DNA of 64,000 bases, taken from NCBI GenBank assembly GCA_014656495.1, contig BNCN01000008.1:62001-126000 (forward strand), given 5' to 3'. Shown piece by piece: positions 37,438 to 46,659 of this stretch (positions within the stretch are counted from its first letter, which is position 1; each line of letters opens with the position of its first letter). The DNA comes from Comamonas sp. KCTC 72670 (lineage in GTDB: Bacteria; Myxococcota; Myxococcia; Myxococcales; Myxococcaceae). The translations under genes were made by a program, and so were the position numbers. The notes under the pieces are model-generated. The model was not told where the DNA came from, ran no database searches, and worked only from the letters and a program-made list of their open reading frames with translations.

Positions 37438-37737
37438 TCACATCTTCGGCGGGGCCAGCGGGTCGTGCTCGGAGAGCAGCCGCGACACGCGGGCCTCGTC
37501 GATGCGCGTGCCGAGCTGCTCCATCTCGTGCTGGTCGCGCACCGTCTTCGACAGGCTGAACGTCGAGCCCACGGTGAAGAGCAGGCCCATGCCCAGGAAG
37601 GACTTCACCCAGATGTCCACGGGCAGGTTCCAGATTCCCACCGCCGTCACTCCGACGGAGAGGGCAAACGAGAGCCACGTCTGGGCGACCCAGGCGGGGC
37701 TGTGCGCGACGACGACCTTCGGCGTGGAACGGGACAT
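37438..37737 (-). CDS. YiaAB-family two-helix membrane protein
   Basis: 99 residues from ATG 37737 with two membrane helices (about 18-38 and 45-65) joined by the short loop NLPVDIWVKSF, and the family phrase WVAQTWLSFALSVG. C-terminal helix is charged and cytoplasmic. Role unknown in all bacteria. Divergent from the LysR gene with 111 bp between starts, so a likely LysR target. Confidence 0.88.
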   Translation of the reverse strand: MSRSTPKVVVAHSPAWVAQTWLSFALSVGVTAVGIWNLPVDIWVKSFLGMGLLFTVGSTFSLSKTVRDQHEMEQLGTRIDEARVSRLLSEHDPLAPPKM

Positions 37738-37813
37738 GCGGGCTTTCTCCTCGGTGGGCGAGCCGTGCTCGCTGACGAGAGAAACAATGCACCGTCCCTT
37801 CGTAAAGTGCATG

Positions 37814-37823
37814 GAACTAGTTC
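37814..37823. promoter_or_regulatory. Palindrome in LysR/YiaAB intergenic region
   Basis: Perfect ten-base palindrome GAACTAGTTC, 26 bp before the LysR start and 77 bp before the YiaAB start. Position suits an autoregulatory LysR operator controlling both divergent genes. Confidence 0.4.
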
Positions 37824-37848
37824 ATCCGCCATTGATAACCTACGGTGA

Positions 37849-38724
37849 ATGATTCAGCTCCAGCGGCTCGAAGGCTTCTACCGGGTGGCGCGCGCGGAAG
37901 GATACGCACGGGCCGTCCCGACATTTCCGTATCCCATCACGCAGCCGGGCATCCACCAGCAGGTGAAGCGGCTGGAGGCGGAGGTGGGCGTCCCCCTCTT
38001 CGAGCGCGTGGGGAAGGACCGCGTGGTGCTCACGCCCGAGGGCCGCGCGCTCTACGCGCACGTGGCGCCGTTCCTCGAAGGCCTGGACACGGTGGTCCAG
38101 TCGCTGCGCAAGGGCGAGGTGGGCGGCACGTTGCGCATCCACGCGTCTGGCCACGTGCTGCGCTACCTGTTGCCCGCGTGGCTGCGGCGGCTCCAGGCGA
38201 AGCGGCCGGACATCGAGGTGGCCCTCTTCGAAGCCAAGACGCCCGCGTTGGACATCCTGCGCGCGGGCGACACGGACCTGGTGGTGGACCACCTGCCGGA
38301 GATTCCCGAGGACGTGGACGTGCGCGAGGTGGGGCGCACGCAGCCCTTCCTCGTCCTGCCCGCGCACCACCCGCAAGCGAAGCGGCCCCAGGTCCGGCTG
38401 GCGCAGCTGCGGGACGACGCCTTCATCGCGTACAGCACGGACCGGCACCTGCGCGACTTGCAGCTGGCGGCGCTGGCCCGGGCGGGCGTGACGCCCAAGC
38501 GGCTGCACGCGGCGGACTCGTCGGAGACCATCCTCGGCTTCGTGGCGGCGGGGCTGGGCTACTCACTGCTGGCGTCGCTGCTGCCGGGCGGTCCGCGGGA
38601 GGCGGGCGTGGTGTCCCGGCTGATTCCCGGCGTGGGCACGGGCATCGTCCACGCCGCGTGGCGGAAGCCGGCCGCGCGCAGCCCCATCATCCAGGCGGCG
38701 TTGGCGCTCGCGCCCAAGCCTTGA
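37849..38724 (+). CDS. LysR-family transcriptional regulator
   Basis: 291 residues. N-terminal winged helix (1-65) with RLEGFYRVARAEGYARA and PGIHQQVKRLEAEVGVPLFERVG, somewhat diverged in the first helix-turn-helix (the insertion VPTFPYPITQ), then a two-lobe effector domain (90-290) with TLRIHASGHVL and VGRTQPFLVLPAHHP. ATG 37849. The YiaAB gene is divergent and the likely target. Effector unknown. Confidence 0.9.
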   Translation: MIQLQRLEGFYRVARAEGYARAVPTFPYPITQPGIHQQVKRLEAEVGVPLFERVGKDRVVLTPEGRALYAHVAPFLEGLDTVVQSLRKGEVGGTLRIHASGHVLRYLLPAWLRRLQAKRPDIEVALFEAKTPALDILRAGDTDLVVDHLPEIPEDVDVREVGRTQPFLVLPAHHPQAKRPQVRLAQLRDDAFIAYSTDRHLRDLQLAALARAGVTPKRLHAADSSETILGFVAAGLGYSLLASLLPGGPREAGVVSRLIPGVGTGIVHAAWRKPAARSPIIQAALALAPKP

Positions 38725-38820
38725 GCCGCCGCGCGGGGCCGAAAATCAGCGGGGCCCCGTGCCCGTCTGGAAGGACGGACGCGGAGCCCCGTGGGTGCCC
38801 GCTCAGGTCTGCGCGAGGGC

Positions 38821-39534
38821 TCAGCCCTGGTACTGGTGCACGGACATGATGGGGTAGTTGAAGCCGGAGATGGTGATGCGCTGCGAACCGTCCGAGTTGA
38901 CGTTGTTCGAGCCGATGAACGTCGCCTTGCCGTCCTTCCAGCCGGCGAACATCACCACGTGCTGGCCGCCGTTGGTCTTCATGGAGACGACGTCGCCCGG
39001 CTTCGCGTCCTGCAGGGAGATGCGCTTGAAGTTGGGGTCGTTGTCGAGCTTGCGCTGCAGGCCCATCACGCTGTTGTCGTGCTGCCCGGCGGAAATCTGG
39101 CCGGCCTGGCGCAGGACGCCGGAGACGAAGTTGGCGCAGTTGACGTTGTTGGGGACCCAGTCCTCCATCGCCAGGCCCACGCCGTTCTTCTCCAGCTTCA
39201 GCGAGCCCGCGTTCTTGCCCAGGTGCTGCGACGCGATGTCGAAGGGGCTGCCGTTGGGGCCACGGGTGCCGGGGCCGGAGCTGGTGGGGCCCTGCACGTC
39301 CTGCGCGCTCTGGCCGCCCGAGGCGCCACCCGAGCGACGCGCACCGCCCGTGCTACCCGTCCCGCCCTCGAAGGAGTCCTTGGCGCCCGGGATGTTCAGC
39401 GACTTGCCGGCGTAGATGAGGTCCGCGTTCTTGATCTGCGGATTCGCCTTCATCAGCGCGCTGACGCTGGTGTTGTGGCGCTGCGCCAAGTGGGAAAGGG
39501 TATCGCCCGACTTGATGCGGTAGCTGGTGCTCAT
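38821..39534 (-). CDS. LysM protein with Cys/His hydrolase domain
   Basis: 237 residues. LysM domain at 4-48 (YRIKSGDTLSHLAQRHNTS), a Gly/Ser linker (57-95), and a C-terminal domain with catalytic-type C133 in NNVNCANFVSGVL and H192 in GGQHVVMFAGW, the layout of CHAP/NlpC-type peptidoglycan hydrolases. No signal peptide, so export would need another route (contractile secretion, lysis or holin-like). ATG 39534; the frame beyond it to 39726 is shadow. Convergent with LysR. Confidence 0.8.
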   Translation of the reverse strand: MSTSYRIKSGDTLSHLAQRHNTSVSALMKANPQIKNADLIYAGKSLNIPGAKDSFEGGTGSTGGARRSGGASGGQSAQDVQGPTSSGPGTRGPNGSPFDIASQHLGKNAGSLKLEKNGVGLAMEDWVPNNVNCANFVSGVLRQAGQISAGQHDNSVMGLQRKLDNDPNFKRISLQDAKPGDVVSMKTNGGQHVVMFAGWKDGKATFIGSNNVNSDGSQRITISGFNYPIMSVHQYQG

Positions 39535-39788
39535 GTGGGGGCTCCAATGGGGTGTGGAGAGGCGCGGGGGGCGCCGCATGTGCGTCTTGAACCTATTCTC
39601 GAAGCTTGAGACCCGGAGTTGCGTCCCTCTTGGTTTTCGAGGTGGGTGGCGAGAAAAGACTTCTGATTCCAGGGGGTTCCATGGGCGCCCCTGAAAAGGG
39701 ATGATCCGAAGTGGGTCCCTGGACACTTCGACTGGGGCGGGTGGAGGGTGGTGGTGACGGTGTCAGGCGCCGTCCCTACCTTGGGCGC

Positions 39789-40364
39789 ATGCGCGAGCCG
39801 TCCCGGAGGTTGAACCTGGACTGGGTGTTGCCCTCGCTGGCGGTGGGGGGCCGTTTCCCTGCCGACACAGTGGAGCACCTGGCGGGGAAGCTCGGCATTC
39901 GCTACGTGGTGGACGTGCGGGTGGAGGCCTGTGACGACGCGCACGTCCTGAGCGAGCACGGCATCACCTTGTTGCACCTGCCCACCGAGGACTTGCGCGC
40001 CCAGCGCGTCGACCGGTTGGATGCGGGGGTCGCCTGGGTGACGAGACAGCTGTCCCAGGGGCACAAGGTCTACATCCATTGTGAGCATGGCGTGGGGCGC
40101 AGCGCGCTGCTGGCGCTGTGCGTGCTCGTGGCGCAGGGGCAGGCGCCGTTGGAGGCGCTGACGCTGATGAAGGCGCGGCGCTGGCAGGTCTCCCCCAGCA
40201 CGGAGCAGCTCCGGACCTTCATGGCGTGGGCGGAGGCCTGGCGTCAGCGGCATGCGGTGACGTGGCGGACGCCCACGGTCGAGGCGCTGGCCGCGATCGC
40301 GCACCGCCACCCGCGTGAGCCGTCACCTGAAACGCACGGCGGGAACGAGGGAGGGGAAGCCTGA
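39789..40364 (+). CDS. Dual-specificity-type protein phosphatase
   Basis: 191 residues. PTP signature HCEHGVGRSALL with nucleophile C98 and R104; general acid probably D68 in LPTEDLR. The early strand VLPSLAVGGRFP matches DSP/tyrosine phosphatase folds. Soluble. Its stop overlaps the ATG of the following gene (TGATG), so the two products are made together and probably act together. Target could be a phosphoprotein or a sugar/nucleotide phosphate. Confidence 0.9.
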   Translation: MREPSRRLNLDWVLPSLAVGGRFPADTVEHLAGKLGIRYVVDVRVEACDDAHVLSEHGITLLHLPTEDLRAQRVDRLDAGVAWVTRQLSQGHKVYIHCEHGVGRSALLALCVLVAQGQAPLEALTLMKARRWQVSPSTEQLRTFMAWAEAWRQRHAVTWRTPTVEALAAIAHRHPREPSPETHGGNEGGEA

Positions 40365-42199
40365 TGTTGGTGTCCGGAGAACATCCGCGAGACATGGACC
40401 CCACGGCGGAGGCGCGGGCACTGGCCAGCGCCTGCGGAGAAGTGGAGGTGCTGCCCGCGGGCCTGACACGACACGCGGCGCTGGTGTCCTTGCTCATCCG
40501 CACGAGCGAATGGGCGCAAGGCGTCCTCGACGCGGAGCAGGTCGTCCAGGGCGGTGAGGATGGCGACACGGTGCTGGCGCGCGCCTGCGAGTCGACGCTG
40601 CTGGCCCTGGGGCACGCGGTGGTGGCGTCCTGGACGGACGGCTTCCAAGCGGACCTGGCACGGGTGAGCGGCGCGCTGGCGGCCCTGTCCGGATTGGCGT
40701 TGCCTCAGCGGGTGCGGTGCAAGGTGCCTCGGGGACATGCCTTCCTCGGGCTCTACCCCGAGGGCTACGTGGAGTCGGCGCGTGCGCTGCCCCGCGAGGG
40801 GGGCCCGTGGCGTGTCCTGGGCATCCGCGGCATCGGCGCGGGGCTGGCGGGCGTGGTGGCCGCGGCGCTGGGCACCCGGGCGGTGTGCTTCGTGCGTCCT
40901 CGAGGTCATCCCTACCGGCGCACGCTGTCGCTGTCTCCGGAGCGGACCGCGCAGCTGCGGGAGGAGGCGCGCGCGGGCTACCGCTTCGTGGTGGTGGACG
41001 AGGGGCCAGGGCGCTCGGGTTCGTCCTTCGGCGCGGTGGCGGACTTCCTGGAGGCGCAGGGCGTGGCGCCGTCGTCCACGTTCTTCCTTTCGGGGCACTC
41101 GGGGGCGTTGGGGCCCCGTGCGCAGCCCCGAGAGCGAGAGCGCTGGCGCCGGGCCTGGCGGCGCGGGGTGGACTTCGAGTCGTTGATGGTGACGCCCACC
41201 GAGCCTTCCCACGCGTTGGCGGGCTGGGTGGAGGACATCACGGGCAAGGCTGCGGGGCCGCTCGAGGACATGGGGGCCGGTGCGTGGCGTCAGCACCTGC
41301 TGGAGGGCACGTTGGAGGCGGCGTGGCCTCCGGTCCACACGTGGCGCGAGCGCCGGAAGTACCTGCTGCGCGCGGGAGGGCGCCCGTGGCTGCTGAAGTC
41401 CGCGGGCCTGGGGGCCTATGGCGCGCGGACCTATCTCCAGGCGCGCGTGCTGGCGGACGCGGGCTTCGGGGTGCCTGTCGCCGGCTTGAAACATGGCTTC
41501 ATGGTGCAGCCGTGGTTGGAGGAGGCGCGGCCCCTGAGCGTGGCGGGCGCGGCCATGAACCGGTGGGAGCTGGTGGCGCGGGTGGGGGCCTACCTGGGTT
41601 TTCGTTCGCGCCACTTCGGGCAGGTGGAGGACGGGGCTGGCGCCTCCACGCGCGAGCTGTGGGAGATGGCCCGCTACAACACGGAGGTGGTGCTGGGGCG
41701 GCAGGTGGCGCAGGCGCTCCATGTGTGGATGCAGCGCTTGAGCGCGCTGGAGCGCATGGTGCGCCGGACGGTGACGGACAACCGGATGCATGCGTGGGAG
41801 TGGCTGGTGTTGCCCGGCGGCCGCCTGCTCAAGGCGGACGCGGTGGACCATCACCTGGCGCAGGACCTGGTGGGCTGCCAGGACCTGGCCTGGGATTTGG
41901 CGGGCGCGGCGGTGGAGCTGTCGCTGGACTCGGAGGAGCTGGCCGCGCTGTGCGCGGTGGTGGAGCGCCACAAGGGCCGGCTCCCACCCTTGGAGTTACT
42001 CCGCTTCCACCGGCAGGCCTACCTGGCCTTCCAGATGGGGGACCATGTGCTGGCCGCGGAGTCGCATGACGCGGAGTCACCGGCGGAGGCGGCCCGGTTG
42101 CGGCACGCGGCGGCCCGCTACGCGGAGCTGCTGCGCCGGGAGCTGGCGCCAACGGCCCGCGCCTTCACGGGCGGCTCGATGAGCGCGCACCTGGGATGA
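40364..42199 (+). CDS. Phosphoribosyltransferase-like plus kinase-like fusion protein
   Basis: 611 residues. About 110-240 reads as a type I phosphoribosyltransferase: RVLGIRGIGAGLAG then the PRPP loop FVVVDEGPGRSGSSF (208-222). About 320-600 resembles an aminoglycoside-kinase-like fold: a lysine in PWLLKSAGLGAYGA, a lobe junction near EWLVLPGG, and GRLLKADAVDHHLAQDL with candidate catalytic and metal residues, followed by DLAWDLAGAAVEL. Not a known named enzyme to me. Translationally coupled to the upstream phosphatase. Together they suggest a small nucleotide- or sugar-phosphate pathway. Confidence 0.6.
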   Translation: MLVSGEHPRDMDPTAEARALASACGEVEVLPAGLTRHAALVSLLIRTSEWAQGVLDAEQVVQGGEDGDTVLARACESTLLALGHAVVASWTDGFQADLARVSGALAALSGLALPQRVRCKVPRGHAFLGLYPEGYVESARALPREGGPWRVLGIRGIGAGLAGVVAAALGTRAVCFVRPRGHPYRRTLSLSPERTAQLREEARAGYRFVVVDEGPGRSGSSFGAVADFLEAQGVAPSSTFFLSGHSGALGPRAQPRERERWRRAWRRGVDFESLMVTPTEPSHALAGWVEDITGKAAGPLEDMGAGAWRQHLLEGTLEAAWPPVHTWRERRKYLLRAGGRPWLLKSAGLGAYGARTYLQARVLADAGFGVPVAGLKHGFMVQPWLEEARPLSVAGAAMNRWELVARVGAYLGFRSRHFGQVEDGAGASTRELWEMARYNTEVVLGRQVAQALHVWMQRLSALERMVRRTVTDNRMHAWEWLVLPGGRLLKADAVDHHLAQDLVGCQDLAWDLAGAAVELSLDSEELAALCAVVERHKGRLPPLELLRFHRQAYLAFQMGDHVLAAESHDAESPAEAARLRHAAARYAELLRRELAPTARAFTGGSMSAHLG

Positions 42200-42295
42200 C
42201 GCTCCGTACGGACGTGGCTGTTGGCGCACGACATCCCCGAGGGCCGCGGTGCGGAGGTACTTGAAGTGGGGCAGGGGGCCGCGCATGGTGCCGGG

Positions 42296-43387
42296 GTGAG
42301 CTCCATTCCTCATCCCGACTTCACGGCCGCGCGCTTCTCCCAGAGTCCGGACGCGCGCTTCCAGCCGGCACCCGCCGACGGTGTGCTGCCGGAGGGCTTC
42401 TTCACCACCACCAACCTGCCCACCTACGTGCGCGTCGGCGGCGCGTGGCGCATGCCGCGCGAGCCTCGCATGGACGGGGCGCTGGTCCTGGATGCGCAGG
42501 GCGAGCTGTGGATTCGCGAGGGCCGGCGCGTGCGCGCCGGTGAGCGCGTCGTCGTGGGCCTCGCCGAGGACGGCAGCGAAGGGGTGTACGTGAACTCGGC
42601 GTACCTCGCGGGCGACGGCGAGGGCGAGTTCAAGTTCATGACGAGCGCGGTGTCGCGCGAGAAGCCCATCGACTACGCGCAGATGGCGCGGGTGCTGGTG
42701 GACGACCGCGAGCGCGGCGGCTACCCCATCTGGGTGACGGGCCCCGCGCTGGTGCATTCCCGTGCGCGCGCGGACATGACGTGGTTCGTCGCCAACGGCT
42801 TCGTGGGCGCGCTGCTCGCGGGCAACGCGGTGGCGGTGCATGACATCGAGGCCTCCATCTTCGGCACCACGCTGGGCATGAGCGGCTCGGGTGAAGCCAC
42901 CTCGGGAGGCCACGGCCTGCACATGCGCGCCATCAACAAGGTGCGCGCGGCGGGCTCCATCGCGAAGGCGGTGGAGGCGGGCGTCATCACCAACGGCATC
43001 ATGCACGCGTGCGTGCAGCACCGCGTGCCCTTCGTGCTGACGGGCTCCATCCGCGATGATGGGCCGCTGCCGGACGTGGTGACGGACAACCTGGAGGCGC
43101 AGGTGGCCATGCGTCAGCACGCGGTGAAGGCGACGTGTGCGGTGATGATCGCCACGGCGCTGCACGCCATCGCCACCGGCAACATGCTGCCGGCGTTCGT
43201 CACGGAGAAGGACGGCTCGCTGCGGGAGCTGCCCACCATCTGCGTGGACTCGTCCGAGTTCGTGGTCAGCAAGCTGAAGGACCGGGGCACGCACCAGGCC
43301 TTCGGCGTGGTGACCAACGCGCAGGACTTCATGCACATCCTGCGCTTGTACGTGGAGCGGGAGCTGGCGGCGCGCGGCGCCGCCTAG
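42296..43387 (+). CDS. LOR/SDH-type (TIGR00300) domain protein
   Basis: 363 residues from GTG 42296. Contains the conserved core of the LOR/SDH bifunctional family, also found at the C-terminus of AgrE/ArgZ arginine-degrading enzymes: IWVTGPALVHSRARADMTWFV, ALLAGNAVAVHDIEASIFG and GLHMRAINKV. That C-terminal part acts as an ornithine cyclodeaminase-like enzyme in cyanobacteria. No N-terminal arginine dihydrolase domain here. A frame to TTG 42221 exists without ribosome site. 96 bp after the phosphoribosyltransferase-like gene. Confidence 0.85.
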   Translation: MSSIPHPDFTAARFSQSPDARFQPAPADGVLPEGFFTTTNLPTYVRVGGAWRMPREPRMDGALVLDAQGELWIREGRRVRAGERVVVGLAEDGSEGVYVNSAYLAGDGEGEFKFMTSAVSREKPIDYAQMARVLVDDRERGGYPIWVTGPALVHSRARADMTWFVANGFVGALLAGNAVAVHDIEASIFGTTLGMSGSGEATSGGHGLHMRAINKVRAAGSIAKAVEAGVITNGIMHACVQHRVPFVLTGSIRDDGPLPDVVTDNLEAQVAMRQHAVKATCAVMIATALHAIATGNMLPAFVTEKDGSLRELPTICVDSSEFVVSKLKDRGTHQAFGVVTNAQDFMHILRLYVERELAARGAA

Positions 43388-43403
43388 CGTCGGGGGCCGC
43401 GGC

Positions 43404-44600
43404 CTACCGGCAGAAGTCCGGGGCGTGGCGGGTGCAACGGCCTGATTGGCACGACGTCCCCGCCTCGCACATCGCGTCCCGCATGATGAGCTGGCAGCGG
43501 TCGCCTTCCCGGACGACGCGTTGGCAGGTCCCGGTTCCGTAGTCGCGAGAGCACGCGAGCCCGCGCGCGCAGGGCCGTGGCAGGGTGGGGCCACACGCGT
43601 CGCCCAACTCCGCGAGCTTCATGCAGATGCCCGACACCCCGGCTTCCGGCCGGGCGTCGGCGCAGTACAGCCCTTCGGCGCAGTCGAGGCTGTCCCGGCA
43701 GATGCCCAGCTCCGCGCGCCGGGGCTTGCAGGTCCCCAACGTGAGGGACGCCGCGTCGCAGAACAGCTCATGCTGGCACTCCCGCGAGGGGAGCGCGCTG
43801 GTGTGGTCCTGCGCCCAGCACGACGCGCCTTGCTTCGCCAGGGGGCGGCACGTCCCGTCCTTGCAGGTGAGGAAGGGCCTGCAAGGGGCTTCCTCCAGGC
43901 CGACGCAGGCCTGGCCCACCTCTCCGAGCGGCTGGCATCGGCGGGAGCCCTTCGCGTCACACCACAGGCCCTCGGCGCACGGCATGAAGTAGGGGCTTCC
44001 GTCGAGCGTCCGGGTGCAGAGCCCGTCCCGCTCGATGGGCCGCATGCACTGGCGCGTGTCCAGTGACGGGACGAGCCCGGATTCGCAGAAGGCCGGATGC
44101 GGCATGATGTCGCCGGTGCCGCCCCGGGGGAAACAGGTCCCTTCGCAGCTCGTGGTGTTCTGCCGCGCGTCGTGGTGACAGTACCGGTCGGCGCCACACT
44201 CCACCTGCGACAGGCAGGTGCCGCCGGTGTCCTGCGGAATCAGGACCCGGCACTCGGGCGTGTTCTCGATGCCCCACTCGAAGGCGATGGCGGATGGCAG
44301 GACGCGCGCGCAGCTCGTCTCGCGCAGGGCCTCCACACAGCGGTTCGCCGCTTCCTCGTCATAGCGGAGCCGGCCCGCTTGAAGCGCGGCGTCGTGGCGC
44401 CCGCCCAGGCCCAGGCGTTCCTCCCAGCCTCGCTGACGGAAATCCTGCTCGCAGGCCTCCGCCTGGGCGTACTGCCCGCAGCGCTCGGCGCGGGCACAGA
44501 GCGCCTTCACCACCTCCGTGCCCAGGTCTTCCTTCGCGATGTCGCCGCCGCACGCCGCGAGGCCCAGCGCCAGTGCCATTGCCCACATCATTCGCCGCAT
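43404..44600 (-). CDS. Cysteine-rich lipoprotein, hypothetical
   Basis: 398 residues with lipobox AAC after a signal peptide (residues ~8-17). About 34 cysteines in repeated Cx(5-12)C blocks, e.g. CLSQVECGADRYCHHDA and CRDSLDCAEGLYCADA, the Dickkopf-like pattern common in myxobacterial lipoproteins. Likely a disulfide-rich surface protein. ATG 44600 gives the signal peptide; the longer frame adds only a basic leader. Convergent with the LOR/SDH gene. Confidence 0.75.
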   Translation of the reverse strand: MRRMMWAMALALGLAACGGDIAKEDLGTEVVKALCARAERCGQYAQAEACEQDFRQRGWEERLGLGGRHDAALQAGRLRYDEEAANRCVEALRETSCARVLPSAIAFEWGIENTPECRVLIPQDTGGTCLSQVECGADRYCHHDARQNTTSCEGTCFPRGGTGDIMPHPAFCESGLVPSLDTRQCMRPIERDGLCTRTLDGSPYFMPCAEGLWCDAKGSRRCQPLGEVGQACVGLEEAPCRPFLTCKDGTCRPLAKQGASCWAQDHTSALPSRECQHELFCDAASLTLGTCKPRRAELGICRDSLDCAEGLYCADARPEAGVSGICMKLAELGDACGPTLPRPCARGLACSRDYGTGTCQRVVREGDRCQLIMRDAMCEAGTSCQSGRCTRHAPDFCR

Positions 44601-44789
44601 AGGCCGCGTTCTCCTGTCCAAGCATTACGGAGCCTCCGCTCCATCTTGGCGCTGGCGGGCGCAGATTCTGCGTCGAGGCGCGGGCCGAAGGGAAACGACG
44701 GGCGGTGGAGCGCGCCTGCGGGGAGGCCCGGGTGAGGCGCGCGGGCGGCAGGGACACGCCCGCGCACGGCTCTCACTCCGCGGCTGGGG

Positions 44790-46604
44790 TCAGAAGGACT
44801 CTTCCGGCACGTCCATCAGGTCCAGGTTGCTGTGCTCCACCATGCGGGCGGCGTGGGCGACGCCGGGCAGCACCTCGTGGCAGAACCAGCGGGCGCTGGC
44901 GAGCTTGCCCACGTAGAAGGCGCGGTCCCCGGGGTTGCTCTTCATCCGCTCCAGCGCGACCTCCGCGTGGCGCACCAGCAGCCAGCCGATGACGACCTCC
45001 GCGACGGCGAACAGCACGCGGTTGCCCTGCAGGCCCACGTGGTAGACGGACTCGCCCAGCTTGCCCATCAGCGTGCCGAGCATCAGCTCCAGGTCGCCCA
45101 GGGCCTTGCCCAGCGCGGCGCGCTCGGCCTCCAGCTCCTTGTCCTCGCCGGCGCGCTCGGCCGCCTCGCGAATCTGGGACAGCAGCCCCTGGAGCGTCGC
45201 GCCGCCGTCCCGCGCCACCTTGCGCATGAGCAGGTCGAGCGCCTGGATGTGCGTGGTCCCCTCGTAGAGCGTGTCGATCTTCTGGTCCCGGATGTACTGC
45301 TCCACCGGGTAGTCCTGCAGGTAGCCGGAGCCGCCGTGCACCTGCAGCGACAGCGACAGCATCTCGTAGGCCTTCTCCGAGCAGTAGCCCTTCACCAGCG
45401 GCAGCAGCATGTCGTTGAGCGTGTCCAGCTCGCCCGCCTCGATGGCGCGGTGGCCGCCCTTGCGCTCCACGCCGTCCTGGATGAAGGCCGTGTAGAGGCA
45501 CAGCGCGCGCATGCCCTCCGCGTGGGCCTTCTGCGCCATCAGCATGCGGCGCACGTCGGGGTGGCGGAAGATGGGCACGCGCGGCGCCGTCTTGTCGCGC
45601 GCCTGCATCAGGTCCGCGCCCTGGAGCCGGTCCTTGGAGAAGGCCAGCGCGCGGCCGTAGCCCGCGGACAGCGTGGCCATGGACTTCACGCCCACCGCCA
45701 TGCGGGCCTGCTCGATGATGTAGAACATCTGGCGGATGCCGTCGTGCACCTCGCCGAGCAGCAGGCCGCGACACGGCTTGCCGTCGCCGAAGGTCAGCTC
45801 ACAGGTGACGGAGCCCTTCAGCCCCATCTTCTTCTCCAGCTTGGTGCACACCACGCCGTTGTCTTCGCCGAGGCTGCCGTCCTCGTTCACCCAGTACTTG
45901 GGGACCACGAACAGCGACAGGCCCTTGGTGCCCGGCGCGGCGCCCTCCGGACGGGCCAGCACCATGTGGATGATGTTCTCGGACATGTCCGAGTCACCGT
46001 TGGTGATGAAGCGCTTCACCCCGTCGATTTCCCAGACCTCGTCGGAGACGCGGCGGGCCTTGGTGCGGGCGGCGCCCACGTCGCTCCCGGCGTCGGGCTC
46101 GGTGAGCACCATGGAGCCGCCCCAGCGGCGGTCCAGCATGTGCGGCAGGAAGCGCTGCTTCTGCGCGTCCGTGCCCAGCCGGTCGATGATGCGCGCCAGC
46201 AGGTTGCCCAGCGTGTAGAAGGCCAGCGAGGCGTTGGCGCCCACGAGCAGCTCGAACGCGGCCCAGCCCAGGGACGGCGGCGCGCCCAGGCCGCCCAGGT
46301 GCGGCGGCTGCTCCAGCAGGTGCATGCCCGCGTCGAAGAAGGCGTTCATCGCCTTCTTCAGGCCCGGGGGCAGCGTCACCGCGCCGTTCTCCAGCTTGGG
46401 CGGGTTGTGCTCCGGCTCCTCGAAGCTGAGCGCCAGCTCGTTGGTGCTGAGCTGCGCGAACATCTGGAGCATCTGGCGCGCGGACGTCTCGTCCAGGTCG
46501 CCGAAGGGCGCGTGGCCCAGCGAGGCACGGCCGATATCGAGGAACTCGAAGAGGTTGAACTCGATATCGCGCAGGTTGGGGACGTAGTGGTTCGACGACG
46601 ACAT
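44790..46604 (-). CDS. Acyl-CoA dehydrogenase (DmdC-like long form)
   Basis: 604 residues, FAD enzyme of fatty-acid or methylthiopropionyl-CoA oxidation, of the ~600-residue subgroup with an extra C-terminal domain. FAD/substrate motifs GSMVLTEPDAGSD (about 163-175) and GDSDMSENIIHMV; catalytic glutamate in TLYEGTTHIQ. ATG 46604 follows the SPFH gene stop by 55 bp on the same strand, so both may be one operon. The longer frame to 46700 is within the SPFH gene. Confidence 0.93.
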   Translation of the reverse strand: MSSSNHYVPNLRDIEFNLFEFLDIGRASLGHAPFGDLDETSARQMLQMFAQLSTNELALSFEEPEHNPPKLENGAVTLPPGLKKAMNAFFDAGMHLLEQPPHLGGLGAPPSLGWAAFELLVGANASLAFYTLGNLLARIIDRLGTDAQKQRFLPHMLDRRWGGSMVLTEPDAGSDVGAARTKARRVSDEVWEIDGVKRFITNGDSDMSENIIHMVLARPEGAAPGTKGLSLFVVPKYWVNEDGSLGEDNGVVCTKLEKKMGLKGSVTCELTFGDGKPCRGLLLGEVHDGIRQMFYIIEQARMAVGVKSMATLSAGYGRALAFSKDRLQGADLMQARDKTAPRVPIFRHPDVRRMLMAQKAHAEGMRALCLYTAFIQDGVERKGGHRAIEAGELDTLNDMLLPLVKGYCSEKAYEMLSLSLQVHGGSGYLQDYPVEQYIRDQKIDTLYEGTTHIQALDLLMRKVARDGGATLQGLLSQIREAAERAGEDKELEAERAALGKALGDLELMLGTLMGKLGESVYHVGLQGNRVLFAVAEVVIGWLLVRHAEVALERMKSNPGDRAFYVGKLASARWFCHEVLPGVAHAARMVEHSNLDLMDVPEESF

Positions 46605-46659
46605 CTCGGGCTCCTCGCGGGTGTGGGGCCGCGAGGCTAACCCGAGATTGATTCGCGAG

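Noticed and set aside
42221..42295. LOR/SDH protein starting at TTG 42221
   Set aside because: No ribosome site and no family residues in the added 25 codons; GTG 42296 preferred.
46605..46659. Extended N-terminus of the acyl-CoA dehydrogenase to 46700
   Set aside because: The extension enters the SPFH gene and adds no family motif; ATG 46604 fits the family start.
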